64,000 bases of DNA from Calendula officinalis (lineage: Eukaryota > Streptophyta > Magnoliopsida > Asterales > Asteraceae), in NCBI GenBank assembly GCA_963853835.1, contig OY970829.1, positions 28,917,764 through 28,981,763 of the forward strand. Reading direction: 5' to 3'. Shown here piece by piece: positions 50,044 to 64,000 of this stretch; position 1 is the stretch's first letter; every line of letters starts with the position of its first letter. The notes under the pieces are model-generated. The model searched no databases and was not told where the DNA came from. It saw only the letters and a list, made by a program, of their open reading frames with translations. The translations under genes and the position numbers were made by a program.

Positions 50044-53000
50044 GCTTTTACAAGTAATAGGTGTCCATAACCCATAACCATGGTCCTTGAACCATTATAA
50101 CCACAAGATGTCCATAACTGATACTGACGGCCCTTGAACCATTATAACTACTAGCCCTGACCAATAGCCTATAGATATCCATTTTACAAGTAATAGGTGT
50201 CCATAACCCATAACCATGGTTCTTGAACCATTATAACCACTGCCATAACTGATACAGATGGCCTTTAAACCATTATAACTACTAGCCATGACCAATAGCC
50301 TATTGATATCGCTTTTACAAGTAATAGGTGTCCATAACCCATAACCATGGTCCTTGAACCATTATAACCACTAGATGTCCATAACTGATACTGATGGCCC
50401 TTGAACCATTATAACTACTAGCCATGACCAATAGCATATAGATATACATTTTACAAGTAATAGGTGTCCATAACCCATAACCATGGTTCTTGAACCATTA
50501 TAACCACTGCCATAACTGATACATATGGCCATTAAACCAATATAACTACTAGCCATGACCAATAGCCTATTGATATCGCTTTTACAAGTAATAGGTGTCC
50601 ATAACCCATAACCATGGTCCTTGAGCCATTATAACCACAAGATGTCCATAACTGATACTGACGGCCCTTGAACCATTATAACTACTAGCCCTGACCAATA
50701 GCCTATTGATATCCATTTTACAAGTAATAGGTGTCCATAACCCATAACCATGGTTCTTGAACCATTATAACCACTGCCATAACTGATACAGATGGCCCCT
50801 CAACCATTATAACTACTAGCCATGACCAGTAGCCTATTGATATCGCTTTTACAAGTAATAGGTGTCCATAACCCATAACCAAGGTCCTTGAACCATTATA
50901 ACCACTAGATGTCCATAACTGATACTGATGGCCCTTGAACCATTATAACTACTAGCCATGACCAATAGCATATAGATATACATTTTACAAGTAATAGGTG
51001 TCCATAACCCATAACCATGGTTCTTGAACCATTATAACCACTAGATGTCCATAACTGATACTGATGGACCTTGAACCATTTATAACTACTAGCCATGACC
51101 AATAGCCTATAGATATCCATTTTACAAGTAATAGGTGTCCATAACCCATAACCATGGTCCTTGAACCATTATAACCACTAGATGTCCATAACTGATACTA
51201 ATGGCCCTTGAACGATTATAACTACTAGCCATGACCAATAGCATATAGATATACATTTTACAAGTAGTAGGTGTCCATAACCCATAACCATGGTTCTTGA
51301 ACCATTATAACCACTGCCATAACTGATACAGATGGCCCTTAAACCAATATAACTACTAGCCATGACCAATAGCCTATTGATATTGCTTTTACAAGTAATA
51401 GGTGTCCATAACCCATAACCATGGTCCTTGAACCATTATAACCACAAGATGTCCATAACTGATACTGACGGCCCTTGAACCATTATAACTACTAGCCCTG
51501 ACCAATAGCCTATAGATATCCATTTTACAAGTAATAGGTGTCCATAACCCATAACCATGGTTCTTGAACCATTATAACCACTGCCATAACTGATACAGAT
51601 GGCCTTTAAACCATTATAACTACTAGCCATGACCAATAGCCTATTGATATCGCTTTTACAAGTAATAGGTGTCCATAACCCATAACCATGGTCCTTGAAC
51701 CATTATAACCACTAGATGTCCATAACTGATACTGATGGCCCTTGAACCATTATAACTACTAGCCATGACCAATAGCATATAGATATACATTTTACAAGTA
51801 ATAGGTGTCCATAACCCATAACCATGGTTCTTGAACCATTATAACCACTGCCATAACTGATACATATGGCCATTAAACCAATATAACTACTAGCCATGAC
51901 CAATAGCCTATTGATATCGCTTTTACAAGTAATAGGTGTCCATAACCCATAACCATGGTCCTTGAACCATTATAACCACAAGATGTCCATAACTGATACT
52001 GACGGCCCTTGAACCATTATAACTACTAGCCCTGACCAATAGCCTATTGATATCCATTTTACAAGTAATAGGTGTCCATAACCCATAACCATGGTTCTTG
52101 AACCATTATAACCACTGCCATAACTGATACAGATGGCCCCTCAACCATTATAACTACTAGCCATGACCAGCAGCCTATTGATATCGCTTTTACAAGTAAT
52201 AGGTGTCCATAACCCATAACCATGGTCCTTGAACCATTATAACCACTAGATGTCCCTAACTGATACTGATGGCCCTTGAACCATTATAACTACTAGCCAT
52301 GACCAATAGCATATAGATATACATTTTACAAGTAATAGGTGTCCATAACCCATAACCATGGTTCTTGAACCATTATAACCACTAAATGTCCATAACTGAT
52401 ACTGATGGCCCTTGAACCATTATAACTACTGGCCATGACCAATAGCCTATAGATATATATTTTACGAGTAATAGGTGTTTATAACCCATAACCATGGCCC
52501 TTGAACAATTATAACCACTAGATGTCTGTAACTGATACCGATGGCCCTTGAACCATTATAACTACTACCCATGACCTATATAGATATCTATTTTACAAGT
52601 AATAGGTGTCCATAACCCATAACCATGGTTCTTGAACAATTATAGCCACTAGATGTCCATAACTGATACTGATGGCCCTTCAACCATTATAACTACTGGC
52701 CATGACCAATAGCCTTTAGATATCCATTTTACAAGTAATAGGAGTCCATAACGCATAACCATGGTTCTTGAACCATTATAACCACTAGATGTCCATAACT
52801 GATATTGATGGCCCTTGAACCATTATACCTACTAGTCATGACCAATAGCCTATAGATATCCATTTTACAAGTAATAAGTGTCCATAACCCATAACCATGG
52901 TTCTTGAACCATTATAACCACTAGATGTCCATAACTGATACTGATGGCCCTTGAACCATTATAACTACTTGCCATGACCAATAGCCTATAGATATCCGTT

Positions 53001-56000
53001 TTACAAGTTAAAGGTGTCCATAACCCATAACCATGGTTCTTGAACCATTATAACTACTAGATTTCCAGAACTGATATTGATGGCCCTTGACCCATTATAA
53101 CTACTAGCCATGACCAATAGCCTATAGATATCCATTTTACAAGTAATAGGTGTCCATAACCCATAACCATGGTCCTTGAACCATTATAACCACTAGATGT
53201 CCAAAATAGATACTAATGGCCCTTGAACCATTATAACTATTTGCCATGACCAATAGCCTATAGATATCCGTTTTACAAGTTAAAGGTGTCCATAACCCAT
53301 AACCATGGTTCTTGAACCATTATAACTACTAGATTTCCAGAACTGATATTGATGGCCCTTGACCCATTATAACTACTAGCCATGACCAATAGCCTATAGA
53401 TATCCATTTTACAAGTAATAGGTGTCCATAACCCATAACCATGGTCCTTGAACCATTATAACCACTAGATGTCCAAAACAGATACTAATGGTCCTTGAAC
53501 CATTACAACTACTAGCCATGACCAATAGCAAATAGATATCCATTTTACAAGTAATAGGTGTCCATAACCCATAACCATGGTTCTTGAACCATTATAACCT
53601 CTAGATGTCCATAACTGATACTGATGGCCCTCGAACCATTATAACTACTAGCCATGACCAATAGCCTATAGATATCCATTTTACAAGTAATAGGTGTCCA
53701 TAACCCATAACCATGGTTCTTGAACCATTATAACCACTAGCTATCCATAACTGATACTGATGGCCCTTGAACCATTATAACTACTAGCCATGACCAATAG
53801 CCAATAGATATCCATTTTACAAGTAATAGGTGTCCATAACCTATAACCATGGTTCTTGAACAATTATAACCACTAGATGTCCATAACTGATACTGATGGC
53901 CCTTCAACCATTATAACTACTAGCCATGACCAAAAGCCTATAGATATCCAATTTACAAGTAATAGGTGTCCATAACCCATAACAGTGGTCCTTGAACCAT
54001 TATAACCACTAGATGTCCAAAACAGATACTAATGGCCCTTGAACCATTACAACTACTAGCCATGACCAATAGCATATAGATATCCATTTTACAAGTAATA
54101 AGTGTCCATAACCCATAACCAAGGCCATTGAACCATTATAACCACTACATGCATGTCCATAACTCATATCGATGGCCCTTGAACCATTATAACTACTTGC
54201 CATGACCAATAGCCTACAGATATCCATTTTACAAGTAATAGGTGTCCATAACCCATAACCATGGTACTTGAACCATTATAACCACTAGATGTCCATAACT
54301 GATACTAATGGCCCTTGAACGATTATAACTACTAGCCATGACCAATAGCATATAGATATACATTTTACAATTAATAGGTGTCCATAACCCATAACCATGG
54401 TTCTTGAACCATTATAACCGCTGCCATAACTGATACAGATGGCCCTTAAACCAATATAACTACTAGCCATGACCAATAGCCTATTGATATCGCTTTTACA
54501 AGTAATAGGTGTCCATAACCCATAACCATGGTCCTTGAACCATTATAACCACAAGATGTCCATAACTGATACTGACGGCCCTTGAACCATTATAACTACT
54601 AGCCCTGACCAATAGCCTATAGATATCCATTTTACAAGTAATAGGTGTCCATAACCCATAACCATGGTTCTTGAACCATTATAACCACTGCCATAACTGA
54701 TACAGATGGCCCTTAAACCATTATAACTACTAGCCATGACCAATAGCCTATTGATATCGCTTTTACAAGTAATAGGTGTCCATAACCCATAACCATGGTC
54801 CTTGAACCATTATAACCACTAGATGTCCATAACTGATACTGATGGCCCTTGAACCATTATAACTACTAGCCATGACCAATAGCATATAGATATACATTTT
54901 ACAAGTAATAGGTGTCCATAACCCATAACAATGGTTCTTGAACCATTATAACCACTGCCATAACTGATACATATGGCCATTAAACCAATATAACTACTAG
55001 CCATGACCAATAGCCTATTGATATCGCTTTTACAAGTAATAGGTGTCCATAACCCATAACCATGGTCCTTGAACCATTATAACCACAAGATGTCCATAAC
55101 TGATACTGACGGCCCTTGAACCATTATAACTACTAGCCCTGACCAATAGCCTATAGATATCCATTTTACAAGTTATAGGTGTCCATAACCCATAACCATG
55201 GTTCTTGAACCATTATAACCACTGCCATAACTGATACAGATGGCCTTTAAACCATTATAACTACTAGCCATGACCAATAGCCTATTGATATCGCTTTTAC
55301 AAGTAATAGGTGTCCATAACCCATAACCATGGTCCTTGAACCATTATAACCACTAGATGTCCATAACTGATACTGATGGCCCTTGAACCATTATAACTAC
55401 TAGCCATGACCAATAGCATATAGATATACATTTTACAAGTAATAGGTGTCCATAACCCATAACCATGGTTCTTGAACCATTATAACCACTGCCATAACTG
55501 ATACATATGGCCATTAAACCAATATAACTACTAGCCATGACCAATAGCCTATTGATATCGCTTTTACAAGTAATAGGTGTCCATAACCCATAACCATGGT
55601 CCTTGAACCATTATAACCACAAGATGTCCATAACTGATACTGACGGCCCTTGAACCATTATAACTACTAGCCCTGACCAATAGCCTATTGATATCCATTT
55701 TACAAGTAATAGGTGTCCATAACCCATAACCATGGTTCTTGAACCATTATAACCACTGCCATAACTGATACAGATGGCCCCTCAACCATTATAACTACTA
55801 GCCATGACCAGTAGCCTATTGATATCGCTTTTACAAGTAATAGGTGTCCATAACCCATAACCAAGGTCCTTGAACCATTATAACCACTAGATGTCCATAA
55901 CTGATACTGATGGCCCTTGAACCATTATAACTACTAGCCATGACCAATAGCATATAGATATACATTTTACAAGTAATAGGTGTCCATAACCCATAACCAT

Positions 56001-59000
56001 GGTTCTTGAACCATTATAACCACTAGATGTCCATAACTGATACTGATGGACCTTGAACCATTTATAACTACTAGCCATGACCAATAGCCTATAGATATCC
56101 ATTTTACAAGTAATAGGTGTCCATAACCCATAACCATGGTCCTTGAACCATTATAACCACTAGATGTCCATAACTGATACTAATGGCCCTTGAACGATTA
56201 TAACTACTAGCCATGACCAATAGCATATAGATATACATTTTACAAGTAGTAGGTGTCCATAACCCATAACCATGGTTCTTGAACCATTATAACCACTGCC
56301 ATAACTGATACAGATGGCCCTTAAACCAATATAACTACTAGCCATGACCAATAGCCTATTGATATTGCTTTTACAAGTAATAGGTGTCCATAACCCATAA
56401 CCATGGTCCTTGAACCATTATAACCACAAGATGTCCATAACTGATACTGACGGCCCTTGAACCATTATAACTACTAGCCCTGACCAATAGCCTATAGATA
56501 TCCATTTTACAAGTAATAGGTGTCCATAACCCATAACCATGGTTCTTGAACCATTATAACCACTGCCATAACTGATACAGATGGCCTTTAAACCATTATA
56601 ACTACTAGCCATGACCAATAGCCTATTGATATCGCTTTTACAAGTAATAGGTGTCCATAACCCATAACCATGGTCCTTGAACCATTATAACCACTAGATG
56701 TCCATAACTGATACTGATGGCCCTTGAACCATTATAACTACTAGCCATGACCAATAGCATATAGATATACATTTTACAAGTAATAGGTGTCCATAACCCA
56801 TAACCATGGTTCTTGAACCATTATAACCACTGCCATAACTGATACATATGGCCATTAAACCAATATAACTACTAGCCATGACCAATAGCCTATTGATATC
56901 GCTTTTACAAGTAATAGGTGTCCATAACCCATAACCATGGTCCTTGAACCATTATAACCACAAGATGTCCATAACTGATACTGACGGCCCTTGAACCATT
57001 ATAACTACTAGCCCTGACCAATAGCCTATTGATATCCATTTTACAAGTAATAGGTGTCCATAACCCATAACCATGGTTCTTGAACCATTATAACCACTGC
57101 CATAACTGATACAGATGGCCCCTCAACCATTATAACTACAAGCCATGACCAGCAGCCTATTGATATCGCTTTTACAAGTAATAGGTGTCCATAACCCATA
57201 ACCATGGTCCTTGAACCATTATAACCACTAGATGTCCCTAACTGATACTGATGGCCCTTGAACCATTATAACTACTAGCCATGACCAATAGCATATAGAT
57301 ATACATTTTACAAGTAATAGGTGTCCATAACCCATAACCATGGTTCTTGAACCATTATAACCACTAAATGTCCATAACTGATACTGATGGCCCTTGAACC
57401 ATTATAACTACTGGCCATGACCAATAGCCTATAGATATATATTTTACGAGTAATAGGTGTTTATAACCCATAACCATGGCCCTTGAACAATTATAACCAC
57501 TAGATGTCTGTAACTGATACCGATGGCCCTTGAACCATTATAACTACTACCCATGACCTATATAGATATCTATTTTACAAGTAATAGGTGTCCATAACCC
57601 ATAACCATGGTTCTTGAACAATTATAGCCACTAGATGTCCATAACTGATACTGATGGCCCTTCAACCATTATAACTACTGGCCATGACCAATAGCCTTTA
57701 GATATCCATTTTACAAGTAATAGGAGTCCATAACGCATAACCATGGTTCTTGAACCATTATAACCACTAGATGTCCATAACTGATATTGATGGACCTTGA
57801 ACCATTATACCTACTAGTCATGACCAATAGCCTATAGATATCCATTTTACAAGTAATAAGTGTCCATAACCCATAACCATGGTTCTTGAACCATTATAAC
57901 CACTAGATGTCCATAACTGATACTGATGGCCCTTGAACCATTATAACTACTTGCCATGACCAATAGCCTATAGATATCCGTTTTACAAGTTAAAGGTGTC
58001 CATAACCCATAACCATGGTTCTTGAACCATTATAACTACTAGATTTCCAGAACTGATATTGATGGCCCTTGACCCATTATAACTACTAGCCATGACCAAT
58101 AGCCTATAGATATCCATTTTACAAGTAATAGGTGTCCATAACCCATAACCATGGTCCTTGAACCATTATAACCACTAGATGTCCAAAATAGATACTAATG
58201 GCCCTTGAACCATTATAACTATTTGCCATGACCAATAGCCTATAGATATCCGTTTTACAAGTTAAAGGTGTCCATAACCCATAACCATGGTTCTTGAACC
58301 ATTATAACTACTAGATTTCCAGAACTGATATTGATGGCCCTTGACCCATTATAACTACTAGCCATGACCAATAGCCTATAGATATCCATTTTACAAGTAA
58401 TAGGTGTCCATAACCCATAACCATGGTCCTTGAACCATTATAACCACTAGATGTCCAAAACAGATACTAATGGTCCTTGAACCATTACAACTACTAGCCA
58501 TGACCAATAGCAAATAGATATCCATTTTACAAGTAATAGGTGTCCATAACCCATAACCATGGTTCTTGAACCATTATAACCTCTAGATGTCCATAACTGA
58601 TACTGATGGCCCTCGAACCATTATAACTACTAGCCATGACCAATAGCCTATAGATATCCATTTTACAAATAATAGGTGTCCATAACCCATAACCATGGTT
58701 CTTGAACCATTATAACCACTAGCTATCCATAACTGATACTGATGGCCCTTGAACCATTATAACTACTAGCCATGACCAATAGCCAATAGATATCCATTTT
58801 ACAAGTAATAGGTGTCCATAACCTATAACCATGGTTCTTGAACAATTATAACCACTAGATGTCCATAACTGATACTGATGGCCCTTCAACCATTATAACT
58901 ACTAGCCATGACCAAAAGCCTATAGATATCCAATTTACAAGTAATAGGTGTCCATAACCCATAACAGTGGTCCTTGAACCATTATAACCACTAGATGTCC

Positions 59001-60007
59001 AAAACAGATACTAATGGCCCTTGACCCATTACAACTACTAGCCATGACCAATAGCATATAGATATCCATTTTACAAGTAATAAGTGTCCATAACCCATAA
59101 CCAAGGCCATTGAACCATTATAACCACTACATGCATGTCCATAACTCATATCGATGGCCCTTGAACCATTATAACTACTTGCCATGACCAATAGCCTACA
59201 GATATCCATTTTACAAGTAATAGGTGTCCATAACCCATAACCATGGTACTTGAACCATTATAACCACTAGATGTCCATAACTGATACTAATGGCCCTTGA
59301 ACGATTATAACTACTAGCCATGACCAATAGCATATAGATATACATTTTACAATTAATAGGTGTCCATAACCCATAACCATGGTTCTTGAACCATTATAAC
59401 CGCTGCCATAACTGATACAGATGGCCCTTAAACCAATATAACTACTAGCCATGACCAATAGCCTATTGATATCGCTTTTACAAGTAATAGGTGTCCATAA
59501 CCCATAACCATGGTCCTTGAACCATTATAACCACAAGATGTCCATAACTGATACTGACGGCCCTTGAACCATTATAACTACTAGCCCTGACCAATAGCCT
59601 ATAGATATCCATTTTACAAGTAATAGGTGTCCATAACCCATAACCATGGTTCTTGAACCATTATAACCACTGCCATAACTGATACAGATGGCCCTTAAAC
59701 CATTATAACTACTAGCCATGACCAATAGCCTATTGATATCGCTTTTACAAGTAATAGGTGTCCATAACCCATAACCATGGTCCTTGAACCATTATAACCA
59801 CTAGATGTCCATAACTGATACTGATGGCCCTTGAACCATTATAACTACTAGCCATGACCAATAGCATATAGATATACATTTTACAAGTAATAGGTGTCCA
59901 TAACCCATAACAATGGTTCTTGAACCATTATAACCACTGCCATAACTGATACATATGGCCATTAAACCAATATAACTACTAGCCATGACCAATAGCCTAT
60001 TGATATC
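50044..60007. repeat. Two near-identical tandem copies of a 4982-bp block
   Basis: 50044-55025 and 55026-60007 match at an offset of 4982, about 37 monomers, and the match runs on to about 60225. Spot comparison shows only scattered differences, for example 50624 G against A, 52811 C against A, 53686 G against A and 54045 A against C in the second copy. Inside each unit a 1341-bp sub-repeat is present (50.04-50.88 kb with 51.39-52.22 kb), so the units are nested. Confidence 0.92.
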
Positions 60008-60470
60008 GCTTTTACAAGTAATAGGTGTCCATAACCCATAACCATGGTCCTTGAACCATTATAACCACAAGATGTCCATAACTGATACTGACGGCCCTTG
60101 AACCATTATAACTACTAGCCCTGACCAATAGCCTATAGATATCCATTTTACAAGTTATAGGTGTCCATAACCCATAACCATGGTTCTTGAACCATTATAA
60201 CCACTGCCATAACTGATACAGATGGCCCCTAAACCATTATAACTACTAGCCATGACCAGTAGCCTATTGATATCGCTTTTACAAGTAATAGGTGTCCATA
60301 ACCCATAACCATGGTCCTTGAACCATTATAACCACTAGATGTCCATAACTGATACTGATGGCCCTTGAACCATTATAACTACTAGCCATGACCAATAGCA
60401 TATAGATATACATTTTACAAGTAATAGGTGTCCATAACCCATAACCATGGTTCTTGAACCATTATAACCA

Positions 60471-63400
60471 CTAAATGTCCATAACTGATACTGATGGCCC
60501 TTGAACCATTATAACTACTAGCCATGACCAATAGCCTATAGATATATATTTTACGAGTAATAGGTGTTTATAACCCATAACCATGGCCCTTGAACAATTA
60601 TAACCACTAGATGTCTGTAACTGATACCGATGGCCCTTGAACCATTATAACTACTACCCATGACCTATATAGATATCTATTTTACAAGTAATAGGTGTCC
60701 ATAACCCATAACCATGGTTCTTGAACAATTATAGCCATTAGATGTCCATAACTGATACTGATGGCCCTTCAACCATTATAACTACTGGCCATGACCAATA
60801 GCCTATAGATATCCATTTTACAAGTAATAGGAGTCCATAACCCATAACCATGGTTCTTGAACCATTATAACCACTAGATGTCCATAACTGATACTGATGG
60901 CCCTTGAACCATTATACCTACTAGTCATGACCAATAGCCTATAGATATCTATTTTACAAGTAATAAGTGTCCATAACCCATAACCATGGTTCTTGAACCA
61001 TTATAACCACTAGATGTCCATAACTGATACTGATGGCCCTTCAACTATTATAACTACTAGCCATGACCAATAGCCTCTAGATATTCAATTTACAACTAAA
61101 TGTGTCTATAACCCATAACCATGGTCGTTGAACTATTATAACCACTAGATTTCCAGAACTGATATTGATGGCCCTTGACCCATTATAACTACTAGCCATG
61201 ACCAATAGCCTATAGATATCCATTTTACAAGTAATAGGTGTCCATAACCCATAACCATGGTTCTTGAACCATTATAACCACTAGCTGTCCATAACTGATA
61301 CTGATGGCCCTTAAACCATTATAACTACTAGCCATGACCAATAGCCAATAGATATCCATTTTACAAGTAATAGGTGTCCATAACCTATAACCATGGTTCT
61401 TGAACAATTATAACCACTAGATGTCCATAACTGATACTGATGGCCCTTCAACCATTATAACTACTAGCCATGACAAAAGCCTATAGATATCCAATTTACA
61501 AGTAATAGGTGTCCATAACCCATAACAGTGGTCCTTGAACCATTATAACCACTAGATGTCCAAAACAGATACTAATGGCCCTTGAACCATTACAACTACT
61601 AGCCATGACCAATAGCATATAGATATCCATTTTACAAGTAATAAGTGTCCATAACCCATAACCAAAGCCATTGAACCATTATAACCACTACATGCATGTC
61701 CATAACTCATATCGATGGCCCTTGAACCATTATAACTACTTGCCATGACCAATAGCCTACAGATATCCATTTTACAAGTAATAGGTGTCCATAACCCATA
61801 ACCATGGTACTTGAACCATTATAACCACTAGATGTCCATAACTGATACTGATGGACCTTGAACCATTTATAACTACTAGCCATGACCAATAGCCTATAGA
61901 TATCCATTTTACAAGTAATAGGTGTCCATAACCCATAACCATGGTCCTTGAACCATTATAACCACTAGATGTCCATAACTGATACTAATGGCCCTTGAAC
62001 GATTATAACTACTAGCCATGACCAATAGCATATAGATATACATTTTACAAGTAATAGGTGTCCATAACCCATAACCATGGTTCTTGAACCATTATAACCA
62101 CTGCCATAACTGATACAGATGGCCCCTAAACCATTATAACTACTAGCCATGACCAGTAGCCTATTGATATCGCTTTTACAAGTAATAGGTGTCCATAACC
62201 CATAACCATGGTCCTTGAACCATTATAACCACAAGATGTCCATAACTGATACTGACGGCCCTTGAACCATTATAACTACTAGCCCTGACCAATAGCCTAT
62301 AGATATCCATTTTACAAGTTATAGGTGTCCATAACCCATAACCATGGTTCTTGAACCATTATAACCACTGCCATAACTGATACAGATGGCCCCTAAACCA
62401 TTATAACTACTAGCCATGACCAGTAGCCTATTGATATCGCTTTTACAAGTAATAGGTGTCCATAACCCATAACCATGGTCCTTGAACCATTATAACCACT
62501 AGATGTCCATAACTGATACTGATGGCCCTTGAACCATTATAACTACTAGCCATGACCAATAGCATATAGATATACATTTTACAAGTAATAGGTGTCCATA
62601 ACCCATAACCATGGTTCTTGAACCATTATAACCACTAAATGTCCATAACTGATACTGATGGCCCTTGAACCATTATAACTACTAGCCATGACCAATAGCC
62701 TATAGATATATATTTTACGAGTAATAGGTGTTTATAACCCATAACCATGGCCCTTGAACAATTATAACCACTAGATGTCTGTAACTGATACCGATGGCCC
62801 TTGAACCATTATAACTACTACCCATGACCTATATAGATATCTATTTTACAAGTAATAGGTGTCCATAACCCATAACCATGGTTCTTGAACAATTATAGCC
62901 ATTAGATGTCCATAACTGATACTGATGGCCCTTCAACCATTATAACTACTGGCCATGACCAATAGCCTATAGATATCCATTTTACAAGTAATAGGAGTCC
63001 ATAACCCATAACCATGGTTCTTGAACCATTATAACCACTAGATGTCCATAACTGATACTGATGGCCCTTGAACCATTATACCTACTAGTCATGACCAATA
63101 GCCTATAGATATCTATTTTACAAGTAATAAGTGTCCATAACCCATAACCATGGTTCTTGAACCATTATAACCACTAAATGTCCATAACTGATACTGATGG
63201 CCCTTGAACCATTATAACTACTAGCCATGACCAATAGCCTATAGATATATATTTTACGAGTAATAGGTGTTTATAACCCATAACCATGGCCCTTGAACAA
63301 TTATAACCACTAGATGTCTGTAACTGATACCGATGGCCCTTGAACCATTATAACTACTACCCATGACCTATATAGATATCTATTTTACAAGTAATAGGTG

Positions 63401-63710
63401 TCCATAACCCATAACCATGGTTCTTGAACAATTATAGCCATTAGATGTCCATAACTGATACTGATGGCCCTTCAACCATTATAACTACTGGCCATGACCA
63501 ATAGCCTATAGATATCCATTTTACAAGTAATAGGAGTCCATAACCCATAACCATGGTTCTTGAACCATTATAACCACTAGATGTCCATAACTGATACTGA
63601 TGGCCCTTGAACCATTATACCTACTAGTCATGACCAATAGCCTATAGATATCTATTTTACAAGTAATAAGTGTCCATAACCCATAACCATAGTTCTTGAA
63701 CCATTATAAC
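60471..63710. repeat. 538-bp higher-order unit, three copies
   Basis: CTAAATGTCC begins the unit at 60471, 62635 and 63173. The last two are adjacent (538 bp apart). Each unit has four monomers with the variants TATATTTTACGAG, GGTGTTTATAACCC, CTACCCATGACCTATATAG and TATACCTACTAGTC. Confidence 0.85.
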
Positions 63711-64000
63711 CACTAGATGTCCATAACTGATACTGATGGCCCTTCAACTATTATAACTACTAGCCATGACCAATAGCCTCTAGATATTCAATTTACAACT
63801 AAATGTGTCTATAACCCATAACCATGGTCGTTGAACTATTATAACCACTAGATTTCCAGAACTGATATTGATGGCCCTTGACCCATTATAACTACTAGCC
63901 ATGACCAATAGCCTATAGATATCCATTTTACAAGTAATAGGTGTCCATAACCCATAACCATGGTTCTTGAACCATTATAACCACTAGCTGTCCATAACTG

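Larger units (their letters stand above)
48694..64000. repeat. 136-bp satellite array, block 5 (homogenised, runs off the window)
   Basis: About 113 monomers, beginning with the right copy of the SINE duplication (48694-48705). It has the same monomer and 131-bp variant as block 4. A one-base insertion (GAACCATTTATAAC) marks certain units at 49736, 51077, 56059 and 61863. The array continues beyond position 64000. No genes are seen. Confidence 0.97.

Noticed and set aside
12388..62150. Dozens of minus-strand open frames of 60 to 117 codons with MVMASSY.. and GYNGSRTMVMGYGHLLLVKW-like products
   Set aside because: They are translations of the satellite. The monomer (136 bp) is not a multiple of three, so each frame ends within about two monomers. 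There is no promoter or codon signal, and they track the repeat exactly.
27872..64000. CRISPR-like regular repeat pattern
   Set aside because: Repeats are directly joined with no unique spacers, the unit is 136 bp, and the context is a plant genome. It is a satellite array.
1..64000. Telomere-like CCATAACCCATAACC at the monomer start
   Set aside because: It resembles the plant telomere unit CCCTAAA only loosely and occurs just twice per monomer. There is no run of true telomere repeats.
1..64000. CENP-B-box-like site in the satellite
   Set aside because: The consensus lacks the required CpG-containing core and no close match was seen.

Overview
The window looks like plant nuclear heterochromatin, and no host single-copy gene was found. 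The evidence for a flowering plant is an L1-type LINE with a DUF4283/CCHC ORF1 and a zf-RVT ORF2 tail, a PIF/Harbinger element with a Plant_tran-type transposase, and an LTR-like fragment that reads TGTCACACCCC on the minus strand. The species cannot be named from the sequence.

About 50 of the 64 kb is one satellite family with a 136-bp monomer, roughly 370 copies. Each monomer is itself an internal near-duplication: a 47-bp module, a diverged 49-bp module and a 40-bp linker, with CCATTATAAC in both modules. The array is cut into five blocks: 1-1098, 9511-21012, 22832-24446, 27872-48454 and 48694-64000.

Four insertions interrupt it. (1) A near-complete L1-type LINE at 1099-9510, plus strand, has a 13-bp target-site duplication and a poly(A) tail. 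Its ORF1 and ORF2 carry frameshifts and a stop, but its 3' region holds an unexplained reading frame of more than 340 codons. (2) A 1819-bp PIF/Harbinger element lies at 21013-22831. It is flanked by TTA duplications and has a minus-strand transposase broken by one stop codon. A paralogous empty site is present near 13980. (3) A composite at 24447-27870 joins a 5'-truncated, decayed second LINE to an LTR-like segment in minus orientation. (4) A 239-bp SINE-like insertion at 48455-48693 has an RNA polymerase III box B, a 12-bp duplication and a T8 tail.

The array has two textures. Before about 28 kb the monomers are diverse and include irregular or truncated units, and three of the four insertions lie there. 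After about 28 kb the array is strongly homogenised. A 131-bp monomer variant appears there, with nested higher-order repeats of 538, 816, 953, 1341, 1623 and 4982 bp. The two 4982-bp copies (50044-60007) are almost identical. The pattern fits unequal exchange in a pericentromeric or knob-like array with an older, transposon-invaded flank. No tRNA or rRNA gene, CRISPR array or replication origin was recognised.
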